DNA from: Oreohelix idahoensis
Taxonomy: Eukaryota; Mollusca; Gastropoda; Stylommatophora; Oreohelicidae
Direction of reading: 5' to 3'
NCBI GenBank assembly: GCA_024509875.1
Contig: JAMPIV010016237.1
Coordinates: 1-64,000 of the forward strand
DNA: 64,000 bases
A model generated the notes under the pieces. The model did not search any database and had not been told where the DNA came from. It worked only from the letters and a program-made list of their open reading frames with translations. The position numbers and the translations under genes are program-made. Position 1 is the first letter of the stretch; every line of letters begins with the position of its first letter. Of the stretch, positions 1-9,648 are shown piece by piece.

Positions 1-597
1 TTTTTATGAAATGCCCATTTTTATACCTTTCCTCCTTTTTTCCTTTCATCTTCTCTCTTCTCCTTTTACCCCACTACCACCGACCTTCATACGTTCTCAC
101 ACAAATCCCCTTAATTTCATCCATCATGGCCTATATCACCTACTATTCCCAATCAAACCGCACATCAAGGCGCTACATAAGGAGGCACCACCAATATTAT
201 CAGCAAGATCACACCCCTATTTAAAAACTCATCTCATAGCCACACACAACGTTCGTGCCAGACGTGATTTTGGCACATTGCCATCCTACACCAACCCTAT
301 ACATACTATATTATCTTCCTACTATCTCATAACTCTATCCTTAATAGCCACAATCACGTGCCTGATTCCCCATCCTGCTCCATAACTACTATCCCCTTAT
401 ATCCTGCATCCCTCACCTTCCACCCAATCCTACCAATCGTCATACTCACAGCCAAGTATTCCCCTAAGTAGTTCCTAAGCAGTAGAGGATCCTAGCGGCA
501 CGTAGGCGTCGACTACGATTCTCGCCGAACCTTTGTAGTACTATCCTATCTTTGACTTTATGCACTATACTGTTATATTCTAATTTAGATATTGTAT
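1..597. other. No recognisable feature
   Basis: Pyrimidine-rich AT-rich DNA. Two overlapping open frames on the plus strand (6-224 and 11-385) have low-complexity composition rich in P, H, T and S and show no domain. Nothing else is supported. Confidence 0.6.
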
Positions 598-1597
598 TTA
601 GAAGTTCACCACAAGCTGTCTTTGCATTTCTGAGCACTGCTCTATAAAGTTCGTGAGGGTAAATATATGATCTACATATCTTCTGTTCTTTCTAAATCCT
701 GCTTGTTCTTTCCTCAGTTTGTGGTCTACTGCTTTTGAAATTCTCTGTATAATTATCATGCCCAGTATTTTGCTGGGAACTGAGAGAAGAGTGATTCCTC
801 TCCATTTATTGCAGGCTGCAAGATCTCCCTTCTTGGGCAATTTGACTATTATTCCTTTGTTCCACTCTGTTGTTGTTGTCCCTGTTTTCCAGACTTTCGC
901 ACATAGTGGTTCTAATAGTTCTGCTGCTAGCTCAGGGTCTGTCTTAAATAGCTCTGCATTTAAGTTACCAAGGCCAGGAGCTTTTCCATTCTTTAACCCT
1001 TTGATTGCTGTGATGATTTCTTCTTTTCGTGGAATGTCCGTATTAACATCGAGATTGTTTTTTAGCCCCAGGAACATTCAATTGTGTCTCTGGTGGTTCC
1101 TTGTTCAGAGTTTCTCTGATGTGCTCTGTCAATCTTGTTTCCAGTCCCTCTGCTGTCGTGATGAGATTTCCTTGCTAATCTCTTACTAATGTAATGTTGT
1201 TTGCACCTAGTTTTCCGCTGATGATTTGAGTTATTTTGTATACTGTGCTTTGTTCATTTCTCAGTGCTGCCTCTTCTGCCTGTCTTGCAAGATCGTCTAA
1301 GCATTTCTTTTTGTTGACTCGGGTTTGGCGTTTAACTTCCTTGTACAGCTGATTGTACCGATCGCTATATAGTTGCTTTAACCTGGGGGACTTCGCTTCT
1401 GTTTTCTTTCTTTTCATTTCCTTTCTCATCGTTATGGTGTTTAATGTTTCTCGTGTTATCCAGTCTTGATTCTTCCTTTCCTGGAATCCCAAGCATGATT
1501 TGCTGCTTTCCTTATACATTGTTGAAATGGTGTTGAATTTCTGGACTATATCATCAGTCAATGTCTTTTCCTGACAATCAACTAAAGAGGGATTCAA
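598..1597 (-). pseudogene. RTE-like non-LTR retrotransposon fragment (linker plus RT N-terminus)
   Basis: Two minus-strand open stretches (1597-1175 and 1077-598) are consecutive parts of one endonuclease-reverse transcriptase polyprotein. The first is the basic, Gln/Lys-rich linker that lies between endonuclease and RT. The second contains the start of the RT domain, with KNGKAPG, LPKKGD, the WRGITLLSVPSK block and LRKEQAGFR. The reading frame is broken by a TAG at 1175-1177 and by a frameshift near 1065. The copy stops abruptly at LVVNF, just before the catalytic DFEKAFD motif, so it lacks the RT active site, the C-terminal domain and the endonuclease. The same family recurs, also on the minus strand, at 62312-62880 and 62985-64000. 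RTE assignment rests on motif resemblance. Confidence 0.8.
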
Positions 1598-1982
1598 TAT
1601 CTTAAAATTTAAAAAAATGGTAGTCCAAAAATATATTTTATTTTCATCGGTCCAGCTTTAAAAGATATTGTTACCTTTACCCTCATAACTCAGTAGCAAA
1701 CCAGGTACCAATTTACAGCTAGGTAGCCTGGAGCATAAGGCTACCATGTATAGAACCCGGAAATTTTACCTTGAGAAGAAAGTGATGTAACCACTCTACC
1801 ATAGATACACTATAATAAAAAATGTGAAGTGAATATCAGAGTTGACGAGCTAATGTAGGTAAGGTAGTTGTCAACTAAACCCATCATCAGCGCCGGATTA
1901 TTCATTAGGCCCACTAGAATCGAGCATTGAGTCCTAGGCTTACAGGGGCCGCCGTGAAATAAGCAACGGGGGAATTTTTGGG
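1598..1982. other. No recognisable feature
   Basis: Unannotated AT-rich DNA between two non-LTR insertions; no coding or repeat signal seen. Confidence 0.5.
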
Positions 1983-1993
1983 GAGAAAATGTC
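1983..1993. repeat. Target-site duplication of the RTE-like element, left copy
   Basis: GAGAAAATGTC, repeated exactly at 14192-14202. The pair brackets the interrupted RTE-like element and defines its ends. Confidence 0.8.
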
Positions 1994-2008
1994 TTACTTA
2001 CTTACTTA
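1994..2008 (-). repeat. TAAG microsatellite tail of the RTE-like element
   Basis: On the minus strand the coding sequence ends in ACTAAG followed by TAAG repeats; the stop TAA at 2002-2004 lies inside the repeat. The independent copy at 18275-18653 has the same arrangement. Confidence 0.75.
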
Positions 2009-3077
2009 GTCGTTCCCCTTCTACCGTGAGGTGTAGAGGTTTGGAAGAGAGAGCGCCAGACTATCCTATTGGCTGTCTTCCTCCTGGCCTGGTTCCATTC
2101 TAGTCCTCGGTCCTTCAAAGATTGTCTAATGTTGTCCTCCCAGCGGACTCTTGGTCGTCCTGGGGGTCTGGATCCTTGGCTCTTTGTTTCCCATGCTTGT
2201 CGTGGTAGCCGATCTTCTCCCATTCTGCAGACATGGCCAAACCATCTTAATTGGGACTGTTCTACTTGGGTCTGCAGGGGTGTGATTTAAGGCCTTGACG
2301 TATCGTCTGGTTGCGTACCATGTCTCTTCTTGTTACTTCAACCACCTTCCTCAGATCCCTCATTTCTGAGGTTTGGATCAGGCTTTTGTGGGTTGTAGTC
2401 ATTGCCCATGACTCGCATTAATATGTCAAGACTGGGACATAGGTAGAGCGGTATACAGCCATCTTCGTTTTCGTACCAACCTCTCTCTTGCTGAGGAATC
2501 CTCGATTTATGGCCTGAAAAAGTCTCACAGCTGCTGCTTTTCGAGTGGCCAACTCTTCTTTGATGCCTCCCTTTTGGTCAATAATAGCTCCGAGGTATTT
2601 AAAGTGGTCTACCTGCTCCAGGACCTGTTCTCCCAGCTGAATCTGATGTTTTCTTTCTTCTCGTGATATAACCATGGATTTTGTTTTAGAGCTGCTTATG
2701 ACCATCCCTCTCTTCTCCAGCTCTTCCTTCCAGACTTGCAGGTTGGATTGGAGATGTGCCTCTGATTTAGCAATCAGGGCAACATCATCAGCAAATGCCA
2801 GCTCCGAAATACAGACCTGTCTCATCTTCCAGTACCCCACTGAATACTTTCTTGTTCTCTCCTTACATGCCTTAATGACATCGTCCATGAGGAGTATGAA
2901 AAGGTAAGGTGACAAGATATCACCTTGTCTTACACCAGTGGTGGTCCTGAACTCTTCTGACTTATGGTTTGCTGTCCTCACATAATTTCTGCAAGACTTG
3001 TAGAAGCTCTGTATAGCATAAATCAGAGGTGCTGGAATGTTCTTCCTTGCCAAACAATCCCAAAGTTTGCTCATGGG
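2002..3077 (-). pseudogene. RTE-like ORF2, C-terminal half (RT palm and tail)
   Basis: This half continues the reading frame from 12101 across the LTR insertion. It starts at PMSKLWDC, directly after the catalytic EKAFD motif. It contains the TTTGVRQGDILSPYLF block, the active-site AFADDVALIA and KYLGAIID. A TAA at 2418-2420 interrupts LTY-CESW, a position that is normally a glycine in this family. A frameshift near 2280 separates KVVEVTRRDMVRNQ from the terminal GEDRLPRQAWE / GRPRVRWEDNI tail. The open frame begins upstream at 3245 only because it reads through the flanking LTR; residues before PMSKLW are not part of this protein. Confidence 0.85.
3073..3077. repeat. 5-bp target duplication of the Gmr1-like element, left
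   Basis: ATGGG, matched by ATGGG at 12101-12105; 5 bp is usual for Ty3/gypsy integrases. Restoring one copy keeps the host RTE reading frame continuous. Confidence 0.85.
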
Positions 3078-5522
3078 TGTCGTGGAATATTCTAATCCAC
3101 ATATATAAATTATCAAGTAAATATAAAGCGTAACAAATAAATATAATAAAGAAAAGAGCAATGGTAAAATAACAGTGCTGTCACAATGACAGTACTCGAA
3201 ATCCCCCTTGTTTTCTGCTTCGTCTGCAAATTGTAACGCTTTCACGGTGATAGTAAAAGCCTACTGTATTATTACCCGCTTTCTTCAATGAAACGTGTGC
3301 TGTATTTCTAAGAAAAACATTGAGAGGCAGACTGCGTAATGACCTAAATTAATCCTAACATTAATTATATTACGTTACCAAAACGAACGAACAGATGGAT
3401 TCAAATAGAAAGAGAGAGGGGCGAATAAAATCAGGAACGCATGCAAAATTAAACACGCGTCTCGCTATTAATGCCACCCCCAACAAGCGTAACGCGATAC
3501 ACAATTACTACCATCACGCGTGTAAGGCCTCATGCACTAATTTTTTCGGACGGACAGTGATAAATTCACTACCCTTCCCAGAGTTAGGTTTTAAAATCAC
3601 GAAAAACGCTTATTAGAAAAGATAACATTATATGGGTTTACGTTTGAAAACATTACAGTACCCAGACAGCACATCTTCGAAACAGGAGGTAGAAGAAATT
3701 GCATATTTTGAACGCAGCCACTTAGCTCTATTAAATATATATATTTGGGTTCCTTAGGGTTTGCTGACAAAGAATATGTACGGCGTTATGCAAATAGTCT
3801 AGGAATTAACAAGTTATAGCCAAAATAAAATGATGGTGCTGTCAGACAACACCCAAAATCAGAATCGCTCAGTGGTAGATTTTTTTACACCACCATTGTA
3901 CGGGAAATGGGCCACAAGTTACATTTGAACTGATTGGCTGGAATGATATGTAAGGCTAAACACGATTAGTCGGGCTATAAATACTATCTTTGGTTGTTAG
4001 GGGAGACGTAGGAAGTTAAAATTTTTTCAAATACTTGTCGAAACGTGGCTCCATTGGCTAGACTCGCTGATATACTCACTTAGGAGCGTTAGTTCGAGAC
4101 CACTAGTCAAATAAGCTTGATAAAGCAACAGTGCGTTGAAGCCAGCTCATATTTTTGCTAAATAAAAGCCTGGAACATAAGCAGATGGGAATTTGTGCCA
4201 GTAGTTGTGCCAGAATTCATTGCTAATCAACGTATCTGTGTTTGTTTCCATGAATTGTGGTAAGCTTGAAACATTCAGTATCTTTTAATGAAAATTGAAT
4301 GTGAATTGTTAATTTATGCCTGTATATATGTGTAGTTCAGTAGCAAACATGATGTAAAGCCTATAATGCTCCCGCCTGAACAGAAGGTGTCGGAGGAAAG
4401 TAAAACTGCATGGAATGGCCAAACAGTACACTGACACCTAGATTATTGATTAGACAGAAATAATGCTGGAAGTGCAGAGGCGTGGTAACCATTAAGGAGG
4501 TAAATACTGGTATAAAGTATTTCAGATGAAGCTGACAGTTGGCCTAACGCTCTGAACTCAATGTTTGTGATGTATTGTGCTCAGTGTAAAAAGAGAGTAT
4601 AAATTAGTTATGAAGTAGAAGGTACATCCTTCTTGTTTTCAGGGACCGTGGTCTTGATGGTATTGAGCAGCACCTGGTCAGAGCTTTGCTGAATCCAGAG
4701 TCGGACAGCATACTCCTTGGTCCATTTAGCTATCAGTGAGGTGTCTCCAGAGCCGAGGGGAGAATCGAGCAGAGGAGTCTGTTCCTGCCGCCATCACGCA
4801 AGATAAGCTGATGTGGCCAGCTGAGCTCAAAATTATGTACCCCCAGCTTAAAATGACCTTGTAAAAATAATATTAAGAGGGGAATTAAATTGTGTTAATA
4901 TCAGGAACTGAGAACATCTCCAATAATAGTTCCCATAAAGACAAACTATTGAAGTCATGATGACAAATACCAACAGAGCTTGAACAAAACAAAACCAGTA
5001 TTACCTCATATTACTACTACACAACTGACACACATAGGATACTTTTAATAATATATGTCATTACAATATTCATATTGATAAATTCTGTACATATAACTTG
5101 TAAGTAAAATTGATTGTGATTCCTGGTTCCCTTTGTATTTGAATCAGGACACATATTCATTCATGACAGCAATGAATACATATTGTTATTTGAAAAGTTA
5201 TCAGTGCCTTCTTTAAGATATCCTTGTAGAGTGTTTTATGTATGTGAGTGTCACAGTGTTGTCAAGTGTAGTGGAATAAATTAAATTGTTTATCTGTCTG
5301 TTGTTGTTTTGACTTACACTTCATCATACACATTCCCTAGACATATAACGTAGTCATCACACTATTCCAGAATAATTCTGACTGAGATATATATATATAT
5401 GTGGCAGCAAGTAAGGTTATCTATAATACACTACTCTCATTAGATATAGATACCTTCACAGCTGATCTCAGTCAGTACACTAAGTCCCCCTATAAATATT
5501 TATAACATCCCACTTCACCACA
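3078..5522 (+). repeat. 5' LTR of the Gmr1-like element
   Basis: Starts TGTCGTGGAATATTC and ends CTTCACCACA. It is 2445 bp, unusually long for an LTR. An AATAAA lies near 4159. A tRNA-like A-box/B-box pair lies near 4050-4110. A patch at 4831-4894 differs from the 3' LTR at ten positions while the rest of the LTR is nearly identical. The minus-strand open frame entering it at 3245 is not considered a gene. Confidence 0.9.
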
Positions 5523-5527
5523 TATAT

Positions 5528-5540
5528 TGGGGTCTCGCTC
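5528..5540 (+). promoter_or_regulatory. Candidate primer-binding site
   Basis: TGGGGTCTCGCTC lies 5 bases after the 5' LTR. The element at 51356-61244 carries the related TGGGGTCTCGCC at the matching place, supporting a conserved tRNA primer; I could not assign the tRNA. Confidence 0.5.
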
Positions 5541-5726
5541 TTGGGATTTTGAATCTTTCCCTATTAAAAATATTGGGGGTAATTCACTTCAGGGAATATA
5601 AGAATTAAAAGGTATCCTTGGGTGGAATTAAATAAGGTTGAGCTCACGGTGCCTGTGTTGTCCATTAGATATATAGTTAGAGATTAAATTGTTGGTTAGA
5701 CATTGTATAAACTTACCTGATAGACA

Positions 5727-7241
5727 ATGGCGGACCTGGCCAAGTTTCGATCTGCTGCTGTTCAGACTGCAAAGGAGTTAGGATTAGATGGGCAAGTTAT
5801 GGTTGCCTATGTCACTACGGAATGTGACAAATTTATTGAACGGGAAGAAAGAAGATTAGAAAAAGAGGCCGAAAGAAAAATTGAGGCTGAGGCTAAGAAA
5901 TTGGAAGCAGAAAGAGAAGACAAAAGATTGGCTGCAGAAAGGGAAGAGAAGAGATTAGCTGCAGAGAGGGAAGCAGAAAAGGAGGAGAAGAGATTACAAA
6001 GGGAACATGAGTTACGACTAAGGGAGTTTGAGTTTCAGGGCCATGTTCCTGAAAATGGTGCTAGTCCCTTTGCCTCTGATGCCACTGCTAGCCAAGGAGC
6101 CTCAACCTCAGCTATGAATTTTCATTTAGATCATTTTGTTGAGAAAGACGATGATATAGAGAGCTACCTAAATAGGTATGAACTATTAGCTACCACGTAT
6201 GGGTTAGAGAGAGAAAGGTGGAGCTTAAAGTTATCTCAGGGACTTCGTGGGGCAGCTTATGAAGTTTTTGCAAAAATGAGTAGAGGTGATCAGGAAAATT
6301 ATGACATGCTAAAGCAGGCTCTTTTGTTAAGATATGAAAAGAATGCAGAATTCTATAGGAAAAAATTTAGGAATGCTAAACTACTGTCAGGTGAAACCTA
6401 TCACCAGTTCTCTGCACGAATAGAGACATACTTGGAGAAATGGACTTCTCTGGGGAAAACCCAAGATCTTAAGGAAATGGTCCTTATAGAGCAATTAAGA
6501 GAGTCCATGGCTCCAGACCTGAGAAAGTTTCTCATGGAACAAGGTGCAGAGAGGCTGGGTGAGTTGCTAAATGTTGCTGAAAGGTATCAAGCAGCTCAAG
6601 CAGAGGTAACAGGTAATAAAAAGAAACAAGTGGATAACTTTAGGGCACCACAGAACTTTAATAAATTTGATCCTAAGGATCAAAACAAAGGTAAGCACCA
6701 ATTTGATAGGCCACGGTATGAAAATAAAAATAAATTCCCACAATTCGATGAAAGGAAATATGATGAAAGAAAATCTTTCAACCAAGGAAAAAGGTGGTGT
6801 AAGAATTGTCAGATGGACAATCATGACACTGACCGTTGCAGAAGGAAACCTGTGTATATGGCAACCCTTCAGGTCAGGTCGACCTCAAGACAGGAGGAGG
6901 ATATTATGTTAGATACCACTCCAGAAGAGATGAGGAAGGCACAGGCTGGGGATAAAACACTCAAGCCTTGTTTCAGAAAATTGTCAACTTGTCATACAAC
7001 TCCAGGCAAGGGAGATTTTTACATGAAAAACAAGTTGATGTATAGGAAGACTGGAGCTAGATCCAAAGGTCAGGGACAGCTGGTACTTCCTAAAAGATAT
7101 AGGGCAGACTTAATAAGGAGCCTACATGTGAAACCAGATGGGGACCATGAGAAGATAGGTACCATCATTCAAAAGGTGGCTCACAATTATTATTGGCCCA
7201 AAGCAAGATGGGACATTGAGAATTTTTGTAGAAAGGTGTAG
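5727..7241 (+). pseudogene. Gag fused to the integrase zinc-finger region (protease deleted)
   Basis: 504 codons from an ATG 204 bases after the LTR. Residues 35-100 form a highly charged coiled coil rich in E, R and K. Residues 130-300 resemble the SCAN-like capsid domain of Gypsy Gags, with LERERWSLKLSQGLRGAAYE and FHQF/QEFSA-type helices. A CCHC zinc knuckle occupies residues 358-371 (C, C, H, C spaced 2-4-4). The expected DTG protease is absent: at about residue 390 the frame passes straight into the pre-integrase segment (CFRKL, KQYRADLIRSLH, YYWPKARWDIENFC). The frame closes at TAG 7239; reading one base earlier would restore the second CxxC cysteine, so a one-base shift near 7236 is likely. 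This looks like an internal deletion in a Gag-PR-IN precursor. Confidence 0.8.
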
Positions 7242-7669
7242 CATAGCACATGAGGGAACACCCACAAGTGGGAACATTGATCAGGACCTGGACACGCCCA
7301 GGGCAAAATTAGGCCTGATAATAAAAAGAAAAATAGATTTGATAAAGTGGACCAAATGGAATGGGAAGCCCCTTTTCACGGACAAGCTTCACTTAACTGT
7401 TTTACAATGGCCACTATGCGGAGAGTGCAAAAATGTGTCTTACCCCAGGATAAGCCGAAAATCCCTCAATCGGACTTAAACAAACTGGAGGAAGAGGAGG
7501 TAGAGAGGAAATCTCTCATCAAGAATTTTAAGTGGGGAGAAAGCCCCAAAAGAAAAATTGGTAGCGGTCGTTTTGTGAATGATAATTCTGGGAGGAAAAA
7601 TCATCACTATAAAGCTTCGAGTGGAAGAGACCATACCGGTGCATGGACAAATAGGTCCACACAATTAAA
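7242..7669 (+). other. Degenerate internal segment where the integrase core should be
   Basis: About 430 bases between the integrase zinc finger and its C-terminal region. The intact relative at 54627-57653 has the DDE catalytic core here, but no D-D-E block is visible in any frame. A Lys/Glu-rich frame (7347-7682) has no recognisable domain. Replacement or heavy rearrangement of the core is inferred. Confidence 0.5.
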
Positions 7670-8558
7670 GGTCCATATGTAGCTTTGTTAAGAACGTGGA
7701 CTGATGAAAAGGCAGAGGAAAACATTACATCTTCATACCAATATGTGAATGAGCTGACCACTCGTTTAAAAACTGGCTGGAAACTTGCCAAGAAAATTTG
7801 AAACAAGCCAGGAAGAAACATGCTGCCTATTATAACAGGAAGGCGAAAGACAGAAATTTGGCTGTGGGAGAGAAAGTACTGCTTCTTTTGCCCGGGAGTC
7901 AGAATAAGTTACAAATTGGATGGCAGGGTCCATATACAGTTCTAGAGAAGGTGTCTAGAACAAATTATAAGATAGATAAGAAGGGGAAAGAAAAAATCTA
8001 TCATGTGAATCTCCTGAAGAAATATTTGGAAAGAGAACATCAGGAAGAGACACACTTGTTGACCTTGTCCATCGCCATGGAGATGAAAAAGGAACCACTT
8101 TCATCATTTGAGTATCCATTACACCCCTGTGAGACAGCAGCACAGGTGAAAATCAGTACACATTTAACGAAAACTCAGAAAGAGAGAGTGCAACAGGTTC
8201 TAAATAATCATGCAGAGGTGTTAACAGACCGACCAGGGCATACAAACCTATTGGAATATGATATGAAACTGATAGACCCCACACCTGTCTGTATGAAACC
8301 ATATTCGATTCCGTTTGCTAAGGAGAAAGCTTTGAAGGAAGAGATAGACTATCTATTGAAGGAGGGAATTATTTCACACAGTGAATCCTCATATAGTTCC
8401 GGTGTTGTACTCTTAAGGAAGCCCTCTGGAGAACATAGACTCTGTATAGATTACAGGAGACTGAATGCTATTACAGAAGGACAGGTGGATCCATTGCCGG
8501 ATACAAATCAGCTGTTTGCCAGACTAAATAAAGCTAAATATTTCTCAAAGTGGATCTG
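7670..8558 (+). pseudogene. Integrase C-terminal region joined to RT N-terminal half
   Basis: Reading resumes at a KGPY-type segment near 7670 that matches the intact relative (TDEKAEE, LKTGWKLAKK). A stop at about 7799 precedes the open frame starting at 7798. That frame holds the integrase GPY/F module (IGWQGPYTVLEKV, HVNLLKKYLERE), then an acidic linker, then the RT fingers: VLTDRPGHTNLLEYD, PYSIPFAKEKALKEEID and GEHRLCIDYRRLNAIT. It closes at TGA 8557 by a one-base loss just before the catalytic VDLSKGYYQ motif. The uninterrupted passage from integrase into RT is the key evidence for Gmr1-type order. Confidence 0.85.
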
Positions 8559-9581
8559 AGTAAAGGATACTATCAGATTCCAGTAAAGCCTGAGGTTAGA
8601 CCATACCTAGCTTTTAGTACCTCAGAAGGACACTATGAGTTTAATAGATTGCCATTTGGATTGAAGAATGCGCCTAGTGTCTTCTCTAGAATGATGAGAA
8701 AATTATTGGACCCTCTGAATAATCCATGTATAACAAATTTCATGGATGATATCCTGATAGCAACAGAAACATTTGAGGAACACATTGACTCTCTGAACAT
8801 GCTGTTTAATCGACTTAGGGAGGCAAATTTAACAGCCCGACCAACCAAATGTTGCGTTGGATGTAAAGAATTGGAATTTTTGGGACACACAGTTTATCAG
8901 GGAAACATGACCCCTGACCCAAAGAATTTAGAGAAACTACAGAAAGCCCCGAGACCACAAACCAAGAAGGACGTGAGATCCTTTGTCTCATTATGTGGTT
9001 TCTACCAGAAGTATATCAAAAACTTTAATTCCATATGTGCACCGTTAACTGATTTGACACGTAAAGGACATCCAGATCGCATTACATGGACACCACAATG
9101 TGAAATGACTTACCAAGAATTGAAGGAAAAGCTCACAAGTAAACCCATTTTGAAATTACCTGACTTAAGTCAAGAATTCATAGTAAGGACGGATGCAAGT
9201 AATATTGGGTTAGGTGCAACTCTACTACAGAAATCCGATGCATTGGATGGGGAATTAAGCCCAGTGGCATATGCTAGCAGAAAATTGAATAAAGCTGAAA
9301 TCAATTACTCAACTAGCGAAAAAGAATGTCTTGCAGTAATATGGGCGATAAAGAAATTCAATATTTATCTATATGGGAAGGCATTTAAGTTGCAAACAGA
9401 CCACAAACCTTTATCGTTTCTAGCACAGGCTAGGCATGAGAACTCCAGGTTACTCCGATGGTCTTTACTTTTGGCTCCATATAATTTTAGCATTGAGTAT
9501 ATATCTGGAAAAACAAATTTGGGAGCGGATTTCTTAAGCCGCCATCCGTGTGATGAGAATCACCGTAAACCCCAGAACTAA
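8550..9581 (+). pseudogene. RT palm/thumb and RNase H of the Gmr1-like element
   Basis: 343 residues in a frame one base off the preceding RT segment. It begins with DLSKGYYQIPV (catalytic aspartate region), then FNRLPFGLKNAPSVFSRMM, the active-site box NFMDDILIA at residues 63-71 and FLGHTVYQG. RNase H follows from about 9175 with RTDASNIGLGATLL, STSEKECLAVIWAIK, QTDHKPLSFL and GADFLSRHP, so all expected acidic residues are visible. It ends 57 bases before the polypurine tract, meaning RT-RNase H is the last coding unit of the element. The catalytic modules look undamaged apart from the upstream shift. Confidence 0.9.
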
Positions 9582-9637
9582 TAATAAATTTCTCTATGTG
9601 TATATAGAATAAAGGACTGACATATAATGTCTGTTTT

Positions 9638-9648
9638 AAGAGGGGAGA
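9638..9648 (+). promoter_or_regulatory. Polypurine tract
   Basis: AAGAGGGGAGA directly abuts the 3' LTR, the standard site for plus-strand priming. Confidence 0.8.

Noticed and set aside
6..385. Frame with FGTLPSYT resembling the Tx1 FGTLPRFY segment
   Set aside because: The match is only a few residues within low-complexity sequence; not enough to call a Tx1 fragment.
3078..3245. Open frame extending from the LTR into the RTE RT on the minus strand, and its twin at 9487-9816
   Set aside because: The shared N-terminal part is LTR sequence read in frame by chance and starts at GTG; it is not a fusion protein.
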